64,000 bases of DNA from Chlorokybus atmophyticus (lineage: Eukaryota > Streptophyta > Chlorokybophyceae > Chlorokybales > Chlorokybaceae). Below, one piece after another: positions 52,912 to 64,000 of this stretch. Within the stretch, counting starts at the first letter, position 1, and each line of letters begins with the position of its first letter. Where the stretch lies: positions 953,339-1,017,338 of the forward strand of contig RHPI01003156.1 in assembly GCA_009103225.1 (NCBI GenBank), in the 5' to 3' direction. Under the pieces are notes generated by a model that had not been told where the DNA came from, made no database searches, and saw nothing but the letters and a program-made list of their open reading frames with translations. The position numbers and the translations under genes are program-made.

Positions 52912-55029
52912 TCAGTAAAATTCGGCATCGTCACCGAGCTCCTCAAACAGGTTATCCGCCAGCATATGCGGTCGGGTGAAGTTTGTGACGCTTGAGAACT
53001 GCAAGAGAGAACTCAGTCAGGCACAGAAAGGGCATTGACTCGTCGTGTGTGTGCAGTTGCCACAAACTTGTCAGTACCTTGGGTTGGGAGTACTTTTCCC
53101 GTACGGCGGGGAGGGTAGATATATCGTATCTTAGGTACAACTGGTGCATGGCCTTGACACATTCCTGTAGGTCGACGGGCGTATATTGGGCGTAGTGCTG
53201 TAGGGTGTACGTCTGCATTACACAGCTTGTTAGTGCTGTGTCCTTGTGCAGGCAAAACAACCACATTTCAACTATGGAATCACTGTAAACTCACCCAAGG
53301 TGCATGACCGGTGATGATGTTGGCGAGGAAAACAGCGGAAGCGGCGATTGTGGACGGCAGAAATTGCAACATGCTGTATTCTACAAGGCACAGCTCTGTA
53401 AGGAAGTCAGCTAGATGTGACCGCCTTTCGTCATTGGTGGCACCAGCTGCTTTGAGAAACCGCCTGCAGCAAAGCAGTGATGAGCAAACAGAACTCGAAT
53501 GTAGATTCATACGTGCTGTTTCATCAACTGATTGACTTACTGTAGGAAGGGCTTTGCTGTGGGACAGGTGAGCTCGTAGTTGAGGGTTCGCAGCACTCTG
53601 CGCTCCATGCCAAGAAGCTGCTCGCGCGTGTAGGTATTGTCCGTAATGTAGACAAAATGGTCCACAGCAGGAGGCCAGATCTCTTCATACTTACTGCATG
53701 AGCAAATGAGCACGTCAGCAACAACATATTGGGGTGGCAAGGAACAAGCCAGGTGGCTAACCAGCACAAACTACTGGCAGCTGAAAGCATGAGACCACTT
53801 ACGCTGCAATAAGCATGCAGGCAACGCCAACAAGCTGGAGTTGGCTGCGGTCAACGCGTTCTCGCGACAGCATCCGATCGATGTAGTTTGTTGCTGCATG
53901 AAGCGTTTCTGGGTTGAGTTTATACTCCTCAGAAACCTCCACCAGCCAGTCGACCAGAATGCCACGCATAGCAGCATTGATGTCGCTCTGCATGTTCTCC
54001 ATGTAGTTCATAGCGGGCCGGCGCTTTTGCTGCAGAAGTGTACAGATCAGCTCAACTCTTCTACATGTATAGCAAGAAACCAGACATAGCATGTTGGGAG
54101 CTTTGCCTCACCTCTGCTTCTCGTAGATGATCGTATATCTCGTTGACATAGGAGGTACACTGCAAAGGATCATCTTTGCAGTCTTCATCAATGTCTTTGT
54201 GCAAAGGATTGCTAGCTGGCGCGTCATCATCTTCCATGTCTTCCATCTCCTCATGTGCTGAAATAAGCATGACAATTACTACCAGAAACGTAATGCTGGT
54301 GCCATCAAGTCAGTTTACTGTGCAAGCTGGTTGAAACACACAGCAGAGCTGCTTACCAAGAGACATGCGTGTGCTGGAGAGCGACATGGCTTGAGCACCA
54401 GACGATCGCCTGTGCACGAGAGCATCCGGGCGGACACTGATAGCAGCTGCAACGCCGGCCATGTGACCAAACGCTGCGTCGCTCCTCGTCACTGCAGCAG
54501 CTTCTTCAACCCCATGTACAGTGGCTGCGGCTGTGCTTGAGTCCTTTGCCTGTTGGAGCAAGCATGTCATGCACACTGACATTGAAATGATCTCAAAACA
54601 ACGCAAAAGACTTGAAACCAAAGTGCATTGTAATGCCAAGTGAAGCAAGGATCGGTTCAGCATGCAGTGCATGCTGATGGGCAAGCAGTAAATGGTTAAT
54701 TGCTTGTTTCATAGCATGCGGATGGCAATGCCGACCTTGCTAGGTGCAATGCGAGCTGAGGGATGTGCGGGCGGGCGGTTTGAGATGTCCTGCAGTGGAC
54801 GGCGCCTGCCGGCCTGCTGCAGGTTGGCGGCATTGTGGTAGTTGTCCTGGTTGCTGGGGCCAGCGGCAAAGCTATCGTCGGAGCTGCCAGCGCTGATCCG
54901 TTTGCTGCCACGGGGAGGCTTGAGATGCCTGATGGCCCCGCCAGGCATGGCATGGCTGTCCTCTGCAGCTGCAGCCGCAGCAGCTGCCGCCTCCGCCTTC
55001 GCTACCATCGCCCGCGTCCGAGTCATCAT
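52912..55029 (-). CDS. CYCA: A-type cyclin
   Basis: Eight exons with consistent phase give 467 aa: 54736-55029, 54357-54549, 54112-54257, 53803-54029, 53541-53693, 53295-53463, 53078-53212 and 52912-52998. The start is the first of two adjacent ATGs. The frame stays open upstream but turns into an unlikely hydrophobic run. The N-terminal region holds a destruction box (RRPLQDISN). The cyclin N-domain contains MRGILVDWLVEVSEEYKL, a Leu/Cys-rich GVACMLIAAKYEEI and YITDNTYTREQLLGME. The C-domain contains LVEYSMLQFLPSTIAASAVFLA, TLQHYAQYTP and LPAVREKYSQPK. This set, notably YITDNTY and the C-terminal KYSQ, is typical of A-type rather than B-type cyclins. A-type cyclins bind CDKs in S phase and G2 and are degraded through APC/C using the destruction box. 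It is head to head with TAD3. Confidence 0.92.
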
Positions 55030-56144
55030 CTCTCTCTTGCGCTGTGGTGCTACCTTCCCATCCGCAAGCACAATGCAGCCACTAGCCACCAACACCCAAC
55101 ACACCAGCAATGCCGCCCAACACACCAGCGACACTGCCAACGCCGCCCACACGCCAGCCGTTGTCGCCGCCGCCTCAGCACCAACAAGCAGCGACATGCA
55201 CAATGTCCTGTGCACTTTACGCCTTTATGCACTCACTCCCGCCTGTTTGCGAACTAACGTGACACTCTGTTTTGCATCAAGTTAGCTAACCCCATCCGTT
55301 TGGCTCACCCCGCTCAAACTCAATTCACCCCGTTTCAATTAACTCACTGTTTCAATTCACACGGGTTTCACTTTCTTCTTTTCCCACCCTTTTCTTCCGC
55401 CCTTTTGCCCTTTGTCATCTGATGTATCAACGACTGAAATTGCTCGTATGAAACCATCGGCACATGCGTACCGTTAGATTGCTAACGACCCGTTTTTCCG
55501 ACGAAGCGGCGGTGGTTTATGAATTTTCCGTGAATTTGGAGCCAAGAAATTGTTGGAGGGCGACATGGAAAGTTAGGGTTGTAAGTTGTTGGTGGCGCGC
55601 GAAGCGTCTGCGTGTGCCCAGGTGCCGCGGCGCCGCGGTTACTTCGCCGTTCGTTTGATAACGGGCGACAGGGGACGGTTTTAACCGAATGACGCTGTTC
55701 CCGGTCCGAACTGCGCTTTCCACCAGGGACTGCGCGGGAGACGCGGTTAACTCTGACCGCGGGAAGAACCGTTAGTCGAGGGCGGGCATATTCAAAGTTC
55801 AAACCCAAACCCCTCATACCGGAAGCGAAGCCCCGCGAGCGGGCATTCGCGTGGGCTGCATTACGAATTCAACCCACAGACTGTGAGTTGAGTCACAGTG
55901 TCAGCAGTAAAAGCGCGAGAGAGAAGCTGCCAATGATTGAAATGAACGGCGGCTTGCAAAAATCAATTTTGCACTTTTTGGCCCCCGTTTATCTCCCCTC
56001 TTATCTTGATTGAGCCGATATGTCATCAGCAGACGAGATATACAGGCCAGCCTACACCCTCCGGTTTTAGGGTTTTTCGGCAAAGCGCACAAGCGTTGTG
56101 CGCTAAGCGCACTAGTTGTCGTCCAGTTGTGGCCCAAACCCAAC
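55030..56144. promoter_or_regulatory. Divergent intergenic region between cyclin A and TAD3
   Basis: About 1.1 kb between head-to-head starts. The left part (55030-55260) is the cyclin 5' side with repeated ACACCAGC-like words. The middle (55500-55830) is GC-rich. Cell-cycle elements such as E2F sites would be expected near a cyclin A promoter but none is clear enough to mark. Confidence 0.35.
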
Positions 56145-58557
56145 ATGTTGCTCACCCCTGACACAGTGCGGGTGGCAGTGTGTGGGGCCGCCCCAGGCAG
56201 CGCCAACGTGGCCACCATGGCCGTGGACGCCGAGGAGGGAGTGGAGGTGCTGGAGCAGCTAAGGGCTGCGCTGGTACAGCATCCCATACGGCCACCGCCT
56301 GCTCTAGAACTAGGTCAATCTGCTCGTCGCCCCGTACGTTGCTGCATGCGGCAGGCTGGTCGTTGAGCATGCGCACAGCTTGCAAAGTGGTGATTTGCTT
56401 GTTGTGTTTATGGCTGGTGTGTAGTAAAGTGGCACCAAAGGCAGCATGTGCTGTGTAAATGATGCTACTGCACGTAATATGCTACCTTGCGTTGCTGTCG
56501 GAAACTACTTTGCGTTTGGAAAAATGCGCATGACTGCTTCAGCATTCGGGGCTAAGCGCATTGCAGTCAGCTTGGAGATTTATGCAGCACTCTGTATGCA
56601 TTGCTGAGAGCTGCATAATAATGAATGCAGTTGACTTTCAAGCAGCCAACATTCAACCGAAGCAAGCGAATGAACTCGTCAGGTGAGCCATAACAGCTGT
56701 GACTGTTGCATATGAGCATTGCACTGTCAGTGTAGCTGTTGCATGCTTGCTTATGCTTGCTCTGCACGCATTCATTCGCGAGTCAGCTGTTGCCACATAC
56801 TGCCTGCAGGTTGCTGACTGCAGTGGCCCCTTTGGAGCGCATGCCGCATGTTAAGCGGGTTCGGCGAGTTGTACAAGCGGACGGTACAGTGTTTTGTCCA
56901 GCATTGTGTGGCTCCGCTGTTGCAATCAGCGTGTGAAGCAGCAATCCATGTGTAACTGTGTGGTGTGACTTAGGCAGTGCCCAGCTTGTGATCTTACTGT
57001 GCCCTTTGTCTGGCACGTCATCCCCGCTGCCGGAACCTGTGGCTACAGCTGTGGCGAAGCAAGCACTTCAGCCACACAATGTGCAGGTAGTTTGCGCTAC
57101 TATGCGCTGTGTGTAGTACGTTTGCTGCTCAATGCTGCGATGCTTGCTTGGAGAATGCTTGGTTATTATGCGCTATAATGCTGCAGCTGTTGCTGCGCAG
57201 GTGCCACTGCATGCACCGCGCACAAGGCAGCAGTGGGAAGAGTGGAACAAGATTTGGCCCATGTCGTTTCACCCAAATGCCAGGTGCCACCCTACTCTAC
57301 AGCTGCACACTGCGTGTATTGTGTGCGTGAAGCAAGACCATGCATGAACATCCACTTGGACTGTCAGTATGGCCTTGTCTATGGCACCGAACAGTTATGA
57401 TCTAGTTATTGTTCTTGTTACAAAAAGTGGTCATGCTGCCTGTCTGCTTGCCCCCCTTGCGCTCTAACACAACCAGCAGTGACGCTGTGCAGGAAGAGGC
57501 CACATTCACACGCAAAGAGGTGGGAGTCATGCGGACTCACATGCTCCAGGCACTGGCGCTGTCTCGTGTAGCCTCCACTTCTGGTCAGGTAACGCTGCTA
57601 CACTCACTACTACAACAGTACATGCTTGTTGGCAACACTTCTGTTGCACATAATATTAGCTTGGCAAATGTCACCGGCATCTTCAAGACATGTTGGATTG
57701 TTGTGCAGCTGGCAAATGCAGCTGTCATAGTTGACCCTGCTGGTAATCAAGTTGTGGCGGTTGGCATTGACCAAACAAAGGCTCAGACAGGCTTGGCATT
57801 TTCCGATTCAAGCATCATCGACGGGATACTTGGTTGCAACGCGTGGCAGAACGTGCAACAGCACCCTTCAGGGCACCCGCTGAAGCACGCTGTGATCAGC
57901 GCCATAGATGCAGCAGCCTGTCGGGACGTTGAGCTTTTTCCTCATGCGAGAAACGCCTCGGCAGCGGAGTTGGACTTCGTTGTCGGCAATGCACAGGTTC
58001 AGAGACCAGAGTGCTGCTCCCAAACTGGTGAAGCCGATGAAGACAGTGCTGCCAAACGGCGGCGCATGGAAGATGGTCAATCACCCGTGGTGCGTGCCCC
58101 ACCTATACCGCTGTTGTGTTTTTTGTATGTAAATCAACTTGCTTGCTGCCAGGCTTTCTCACATTTTGGCAAGTATTGGCGGATGGTACAAGTTGGTCAT
58201 GTGCTTGTTGTGGGCGCGCAGGATGCGCGTGATGCGGTCACTGCGGTCTCTGCAGACCAGCGACCTTATCTCTGTACGGGCTTCGACCTGTACGTCATCC
58301 GTGAGCCATGCGCCATGTAAGGTGTATTCACCCTGTGTACATGCTGGAGTTGGAATACATAAACAAGTTCATCAGTCCAACTTGTTGACAGGTGTGCGAT
58401 GGCAGCTGTCCACCAGCGCTTCAGGCGCGTGATATACGGTGTGCGCAACCCTCAGAGGGGTGCGCTCGGAAGCAAGTACAAGCTTCATCAACTAAAGAGC
58501 CTCAACCACCACTATGAGGTCGTCGAAGGCTTGCTGTTGCAAGGGGAGATTACGTAA
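56145..58557 (+). CDS. TAD3: tRNA adenosine deaminase subunit TAD3 (ADAT3-like)
   Basis: Nine exons with consistent phase give about 354 aa: 56145-56313, 56643-56682, 56810-56883, 56974-57086, 57201-57283, 57477-57588, 57709-58089, 58222-58316 and 58392-58557. The acceptors of exons 2 and 6 can each shift by 3 nt. The N-terminal half has RVRRV and QWEEWNKIWPMSFHPNA, typical of the family. The deaminase domain has [53 protein letters not shown] and LNHHYEVVEGLLL. The zinc ligands (His and PCxxC) are present, but the proton-shuttling Glu of active deaminases is Val in HAV, as in known TAD3/ADAT3. TAD3 pairs with catalytic TAD2 to convert A34 to inosine in tRNA anticodons. Exon 7 includes an acidic/basic insert (DEDSAAKRRRME). 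Confidence 0.93.
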
Positions 58558-59065
58558 CCAGTGTTGGAAAGTACGGCTGACCAGCAAGTTTGACTGGTTG
58601 CCAGCATCTCAGTCTGGCGTGCGCTGATTGATGTTGTCGATCTATTGTTTAACTTATGCTTGCACTGCCGCTATTGTGTACTTAGCAGGGTGGCAATGAC
58701 GCCACTGCAAATACATCTATTGTTCTACTTATGCTTGCACTACCGCTATTGTGTACTTAGTAGGGTAGCAATGACGCCACTGCAAATGCACAGCAATGAC
58801 AGCTCACACTGAGAATAGCTAATGAGAGGCTGTTACAACTGGTAACCAATTGTGCAAAACCTACAAAAACAGGGCATAGTCAGCATTGCTGCAGTACGAT
58901 AAGTAACATTGCTTGTGTCTGTCCTTGTGTGCCAGAGCTGCGTCCTCATGCAATGGCACGTACACGCTCTGCCGACCCAATTGCGGTGCATGCCAGCCCA
59001 CCACAATCGCATAAGTACAATTCATGTGCCTTCATCTACGCCCACCACACAGTTGCTTTATGACC
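58558..59065. other. Convergent spacer with a 75-bp tandem duplication
   Basis: Lies between the 3' ends of TAD3 (+) and the membrane protein gene (-). It contains two adjacent copies of a 75-bp unit (58641-58715 and 58716-58789) differing at only a few positions. Otherwise nothing is supported. Confidence 0.7.
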
Positions 59066-59743
59066 CTACCCGCCACCCGGCACACGCGTGTCATACGTGA
59101 CATTCGTGGCGTTAAGATGCGGCTGCCGCCTCGTGCCATCAGCATTCAAGAACGGCTCCTCAAGGTCATCATCTCCATCGCCGGTAACATCAAACAGGTC
59201 CTTCTCGATGCGGAGTGAGCCCTGGTCGATGAGTGAGCTAACCAGCGAGATGAGCGAGAAGAGCGTAAGGAGGAAGCCCACAAGCGAGAAGTTGTACGCT
59301 ACGATGTAAAGGATCGCCCAGGCCAGCTGAGGCAGATCGGAGAAGAGGTCGTCCAGTAAGTTTATGTTCGTGCAGCGTATGCACATCACCTTGTGCCATA
59401 ACCGCAAATTGAACAGCTGCACAGTGGCACACAACCACGCATCAGCACTTGCGCCGTACACTCGTCGACGTTTGCCATGCACGTGTATGATACTTGGACT
59501 GCATTGCATTCCATGCTGTTGGTGATCACCACGCAATGCATAAACCCAACAACACTCCCTGCTTACCTGGAGGAATAGGAAGAGGCAGTCGAGGGTGAAG
59601 AGAGCGCAACCGACGAAGAAGAAGATGGGGAGGTGGGAGTTGTCATGTGTGAGGCGGTACAGCTGGTACAGTGTGGCGCCGAAGAGCAGCAAATTTTGCA
59701 ACTCGCCAGCTATGGCGCCCACCTTGGACGCCTTCAGCACCAT
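59066..59743 (-). CDS. Small multi-span membrane protein, unrecognised
   Basis: Two exons (59567-59743 and 59066-59389) with consistent phase give 166 aa. The ATG opens a short basic N-terminus (MVLKASKVG). About four hydrophobic segments follow: the LQNLLLFGATLYQL region, FFFVGCALFTLDCLFLFLQ, LAWAILYIVAYNF and VGFLLTLFSLISLVSSLI. A soluble, acidic C-terminus (DVTGDGDDDLEEPFLNADG) ends in RVPGGG. I do not recognise the family. The acidic tail after the last helix suggests a cytosolic face, but this is inference. Reading straight through the intron is also possible in frame (225 aa); the intron has good GTAAGC and AAG boundaries and its translation looks unlike the rest, so splicing is preferred. 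Upstream sequence to about 60400 probably holds its promoter. Confidence 0.62.
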   Translation of the reverse strand: MVLKASKVGAIAGELQNLLLFGATLYQLYRLTHDNSHLPIFFFVGCALFTLDCLFLFLQVSRECCWVYALRGDHQQHGMQCSPSIIHVHGKRRRVYGASADAWLCATVQLFNLRLWHKVMCIRCTNINLLDDLFSDLPQLAWAILYIVAYNFSLVGFLLTLFSLISLVSSLIDQGSLRIEKDLFDVTGDGDDDLEEPFLNADGTRRQPHLNATNVTYDTRVPGGG

Positions 59744-62197
59744 CGCGCTGACGCACGCACACGCTGGGATGGCTATGTCTTGGATGTGTATCCCGGACTA
59801 CTTCTGGTACAAAAAATGCCAGCTGCAGCTGTCTGCAGTCGCAAGCTAACAACCTGTCCTGCTGCTGTTTAGCCTTGTCTTAGGATGTGGACCGATTGAT
59901 CTGAATTATGGTTGGACCTGCTGCCTCCTATCTCTGCCTCCTGCCGTGGGGTTGTGTGTCTAACGTTGGTGCTGCTCATGCAGCCGTAATCAATAGGCAG
60001 TTGCGCTGCTTGAGGTGAAATGCAAGCACAGACTTCTGGTGCGTATGGATGCTGATGCACCGCACGCATGCACCCCCGACAGGAATAGCGTCACATGTAT
60101 GTTGGGTGCACATTGCACACAGTGAGATGCTTGATATGAAGCATGCCTCATCTAGACAACACATCAACTACATGCAACCATCCCAAGATGGCCATACATG
60201 CAGAGCAGCATGCTGCGCTGCATGTCTGTTGCAGAGCGAGTGCTTGTGGAGCATTTAGACCAACGGCAGCGCATGTGTGGACATTGCGCGTGGACAGATT
60301 CACACACCAACCTGACCTCCTGATCCGTGCCGCTGCTCTCTGCTCCTACTCCTCCACCACCTCCGCACCCGCTGCCGCCGCCGCAGTGCGTTTGTCGTTT
60401 TGCGGTGAGATTTGCTACTATTTAGCGTGACTTTTTTTTCCATTCGTTCACCGATTTATGTGATTGCTTGGGGGCTTGTCTTTTGTGGGGTACTGTGCAA
60501 GTGGAAGACATGGAAACACCATGCTTGCAAGGTGGGGCTACGCAAGCTGCATGCACTTCAAAAATACATGCATGTGGCTGAGGTGCGTGTAGTTGAAATG
60601 TAAGTATTGTAATGCATGTTTTATGTATGGAGTGAATCAATGCCAATATAATCATGTGGTAACCACGTCAAATTGTGTAGTATTGCTCTTATTGTGTAAA
60701 GATAGCTTAACTGCAAGGTGTGTTTTGCAGGGGGTGAGTGTGTCCAAGCACGCAAGTGTGTGGGTGATTAAGCTGCAGGGCAGCATGCGGAATCCGCAGC
60801 GGGGTGATCGCAACCATAAAATTTGAGTGCGAGGGTGATAGTAGAAGCCACAGAGTGTGAGGGGGCAGCCGAGGGGGGAAACAAACCGAGGGGTCCCTCA
60901 ATTTGTCTAAAGCGGACGAGTTTACGCACTGCATGCTTGCAAGGAAAAGATCCGCGACGGGATAGTGAATGCCAACTCTACATGCAGTGCGAGACAAGCA
61001 AGATCACAAAAAGCATGTAAGATGATGCAGTTCGCATGCAATGCACATTGCTGATACACCAAGATAGGCAAGCACAAACGCACGCGCGCAAGATCAACCC
61101 CCGGAGTGGGAAAGGGAACAACAATACAGCTCAAGGGCGCGCGAGCCAACACATAGTAGGCTAGATGTCACTTTGTCATTGCGTGCATGCACAAGGTTGA
61201 AATGGTCTTGGGTGTGACGCCGCCATTTCCGCGCCAGTCCGCCTACTTGCAACTCATTGCCGACCGCGGCTTAGGGTTTGCTAAAAAGAGTTGTTGATGA
61301 AGGATGCCGCCGTAAGTTTCCCTTCTAATTGGTCAATGCCTATGCTGGCGTCGATGGGTTTTGTTACCGCTAGCGGCAATGAGCTGCATAGATAGTGCTA
61401 ACTTAAGAGTGAACCAATTCGAGCGTTCAGGTTGAGGGCTAGCGCGCATAAGGAATGTGAGGGAGAAGTTCGTGCCGAGGGTTGTCGCCGTGACACCCCT
61501 ATATGTGTGCGTTCGTACGATATGCAATCTTGCATGCTTATAAAAGGGTGTATATATGATCTACAAGAATGCATAAGCACTGCTTACAATTAGACACAAG
61601 ACAACATTTAATAAAAAGCGATAATATAAAAATAAATAAGATGACGTTGTATCAATCACAATGAAACGAGTCATATGATGTTTTATATTATAGCGTTTAA
61701 AGCATTCATACGAATCAGCTTTAGACACATGTGTACGCCTTTATCATGCAAGCATTTGCGTATAAGTAATGCCTCTTTACGGACAATTGTATATTAAAAT
61801 AAATAAACACATACCGTTAACATGCTGAAAAGTAATCATTGTCTTTACAAGTAATTGCTTGTATACACGCAACTGTAATGCTCATAACTTATAGTAACAA
61901 GTGGGTAAGTGCAAAGGGTATCAATGAGTGTAACCGTCAAGTGTCATTGAATGAAGTTGTTTGAATCCGCAACGAGTTCAAACGATTGATATTGATATTG
62001 GAATATAAACGCATAAGCTAGTACACACGCATGCTGTATAATGTAAAACATATGCGCACAAAACATTTGCGAAATTACTACAAGTTGAGAACAACATATG
62101 CCTGAGATTGCAGGCATGTGACACATATTGGTGTATCGCACTCCATAAAATGCGTGCATCATGCATAATTGCAACATTGATCAGTCATTTACCGTTA
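59744..62197. other. 2.5-kb stretch without a supported gene, including a second AT-rich island
   Basis: The left part is presumably the promoter of the minus-strand membrane protein. (GCC)n sequence lies near 60371-60388. From about 61550 to 62190 the sequence is AT-rich (AATAAAAAG, ATAAATAAG, TTATATTATAG), ending at the 3' end of the next gene. No conserved frame was seen. Confidence 0.5.
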
Positions 62198-63529
62198 CTA
62201 CCTAGAGATCTTTGACATCTTTCGTGCAAGCTTAGCCCCTGGTTTCACTTTGGAGCTAGGCGTGGTTGCTTTGTCCGGCGACTTCGGCTTTGTTGCAGCC
62301 ATTGCTTTCTTACGCCATGCTTGCACTCCCTTGATAGCCTGCGTGAACGGCGCTGCCCCCATGGAACGCTTGATGACGCCTTTCCTCACCCTCGACATGA
62401 AATCCTGCATGCATTGGTTGAAACATGATCAATGTGTACACGTGTCACTAGCAAGACACATGCGCGTGCGTGCGTGCGCACATGCACGCACGCATCCGCA
62501 TCTACGCACACGTACACGCACACGTGGGTGCGCGCACTACTCGAGAAACAGCATCAACCACACATGCGTGTACACGCGTGCACACGCCCGCACACATGTG
62601 TGAGCACGGGCATGTACAGGCGTACGCACGCGTACATGTCCGCGCGTGCGCGCGCATTCACACCCATACGTACCCCCCCTCCCCCACCCCCCCACACACA
62701 CTCTCTCTTCTCACCTCCACATCGCTCACAACCGCCTCCATATTCACTCTCCCCGCCCGTACATTACACCCCCTGGCGGCTATCCCGACCGCGTCCAGCG
62801 CGGGGTTGAGTTCCCGTATCACCGCGACCACGGCGCCGACGGTCAGGGCTTCGGGTGAGAGAGTGGGTTGTTGTTGTTGTTGAGATGGTTGGGGTGGGGA
62901 CTGGGGTGGGGATTGGGAAAGTTGGGATTGGGAGAGTTGGGATTGGGAGGGGTGGGGTGGGGAGAGTTGGGATTGAGAGGGGTGGGGGAGGAGAGGGGGT
63001 GGGGGACAGGAATGGAGGTGTTTGAGACGGGAGTGGAGAGTGGAGAGAAAGCGCTCACGGTCTTGCCAAAGCTGCGCGGACGTGAGAGTGGTAAGACAAC
63101 AGGAGCAGCACACGCTTGCGCGCACATGTGTGCATGCGAGTCTGAGCACATACACTTGCGCGCGCACAGACACACCAACATGCACACGCACGCACACACA
63201 CGCACGCACACGCACACGCAGTCACACATCCAATCCCTACCCACCAAGGTCCTGATAGCCCGCAGCACGTTCTCCGGGCACTCCGCGTATCTCACGGTTT
63301 CATCCGTCCCCTCGTCCAGCATCGCGCAGATGGCATCCACGCTGCAAACTCCCCCAGCACCGCTACTGGTGTTGGAGCTGCCAGTAGCCGCATCGGTGTT
63401 GGTTGTGTTGGCAGCAGCGACACCACTGCCGCCGCCGCCGGCAGCAGCAGGGTCGGTCGTAGGTTCTGGGATGAAGAGGGAACTGGCGGCGACGGGAAGA
63501 GCCAACTTGAGCAGAATCTTGAACTCAGC
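62198..63529 (-). CDS. Partial gene of unknown family, 5' end beyond the gap
   Basis: Three 3' exons with consistent phase (63245-63529, 62715-63071, 62198-62404) give 282 visible residues; the start lies upstream. The first visible exon begins AEFKILLKLALPVAASSLF and has a Gly/Ala/Thr-rich linker, then CSVDAICAMLDEGTDETVRYAECPENVLRAIRTL. The second exon has a helix (LWQDRERFLSTLHSRLKHL), then a long Pro/Ser/Gln repeat made by a GGGATT-type minisatellite, then LTVGAVVAVIRELNPALDAVGIAARGCNVRAGRVNMEAVVSDVE. The last exon (DFMSRVRKGVIKRSMG...) is strongly basic and Lys-rich to the stop. The helical segments look like a folded domain, but I do not recognise the family. The basic tail could bind nucleic acid or acidic partners (inference). 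Confidence 0.6.
62455..62700. repeat. Alternating purine-pyrimidine tract in an intron
   Basis: Dense CA/CG/TG alternation (CGCGTGCGTGCGTGCGCACA, CGCGCGTGCGCGCGCA) within the last intron of the partial gene. A similar tract lies in its other intron at about 63115-63235. Confidence 0.85.
62875..62995. repeat. Coding minisatellite (GGGATT-type units)
   Basis: Imperfect repeats of GGGATTGGGAGAGTT and GGGGTGGGGA on the plus strand; read on the minus strand they encode Ser-Gln-Ser-Gln-Leu and Pro-Gln-Ser units inside the partial gene. Confidence 0.85.
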
Positions 63530-63588
63530 CTGCAAGTCACTGATGTTGACACAGGTGACATACATACACATATGCGTGCATGCACGCA

Positions 63589-63590
<2 letters not shown>

Positions 63591-63623
<33 letters not shown>
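63591..63623. repeat. (AG)n microsatellite at the gap edge
   Basis: A pure AG run directly abutting the terminal gap; the repeat probably caused the assembly break. Confidence 0.95.
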
Positions 63624-64000
63624 NNNNNNNNNNNNNNNNNNNNNNNNNNNNNNNNNNNNNNNNNNNNNNNNNNNNNNNNNNNNNNNNNNNNNNNNNNNNN
63701 NNNNNNNNNNNNNNNNNNNNNNNNNNNNNNNNNNNNNNNNNNNNNNNNNNNNNNNNNNNNNNNNNNNNNNNNNNNNNNNNNNNNNNNNNNNNNNNNNNNN
63801 NNNNNNNNNNNNNNNNNNNNNNNNNNNNNNNNNNNNNNNNNNNNNNNNNNNNNNNNNNNNNNNNNNNNNNNNNNNNNNNNNNNNNNNNNNNNNNNNNNNN
63901 NNNNNNNNNNNNNNNNNNNNNNNNNNNNNNNNNNNNNNNNNNNNNNNNNNNNNNNNNNNNNNNNNNNNNNNNNNNNNNNNNNNNNNNNNNNNNNNNNNNN
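63624..64000. other. Assembly gap (N run to window end)
   Basis: All bases are unknown. The 5' part of the minus-strand partial gene should lie in or beyond it. Confidence 1.

Noticed and set aside
55030-55215. Hydrophobic N-terminal extension of cyclin A (apparent membrane segment)
   Set aside because: It is the in-frame 5' untranslated region. A-type cyclins are soluble, and the MMTRTR start with a downstream destruction box fits the family.
57896-58102. Minus-strand frames within TAD3 exon 7
   Set aside because: They are shadows of a strongly conserved plus-strand exon.
58641-58789. Possible CRISPR-like or transposon repeat
   Set aside because: Only two adjacent 75-bp copies with no spacers, terminal inverted repeats or target-site duplication; a simple tandem duplication explains it.

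Overview
The window is nuclear DNA from a photosynthetic eukaryote of the green lineage, most likely a green alga or early streptophyte. The evidence is many short exons joined by GT-AG introns, a plastid-type tryptophan synthase beta chain with a transit-like leader, a RETICULATA-family (DUF3411) plastid envelope protein, a plant-like A-type cyclin, a plant-type GLTSCR1-domain protein and a plant-like cationic amino acid transporter. There are no bacterial operons, and no mobile-element protein, CRISPR array, rRNA or tRNA that I could support. The species cannot be named from the sequence alone.

Layout, left to right. DNAJC21/JJJ1-like co-chaperone (-, 1311-4780), head to head with an ATAD2-like AAA ATPase with a bromodomain (+, 5271-10841). 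GLTSCR1/BICRA-like chromatin-remodelling subunit (+, 11984-13788). Canopy/DUF3456-like secretory protein (-, 14564-16101), head to head with a RETICULATA-like gene (+, 16922-19188). Coiled-coil F-box gene (-, 21403-23342), head to head with an unrelated F-box gene (+, 24100-26025), of which a decayed copy lies at 27909-29656. Cationic amino acid transporter (+, 32336-36281). Long coiled-coil protein (-, 37391-42081), head to head with TRPB (+, 43083-45312). Lysyl-tRNA synthetase (+, 46837-50254). Cyclin A (-, 52912-55029), head to head with TAD3/ADAT3 (+, 56145-58557). Small multi-span membrane protein (-, 59066-59743). A partial unknown gene (-, 62198-63529) runs towards an assembly gap at the right end.

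The genes do not form one pathway. They are mainly housekeeping functions: ribosome maturation, tRNA modification and charging, chromatin, cell cycle, amino acid synthesis and transport. Gene models were built by hand from reading frames, splice sites, phase consistency and protein family resemblance. For most of the conserved genes every exon junction keeps phase through to the stop; the junctions I could not settle are named in the entries.

The space between genes and the introns hold most of the unusual sequence: short near-perfect hairpins (two absent from the paralogous copy of their locus), an intron carrying about 320 bp of pure CT repeat, alternating purine-pyrimidine tracts concentrated in introns, two AT-rich islands, and two probable GC-AG introns. 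No clearly undescribed system was found. The most interesting leads are the hairpin insertions and the apparently altered acetyl-lysine pocket of the ATAD2-like bromodomain.
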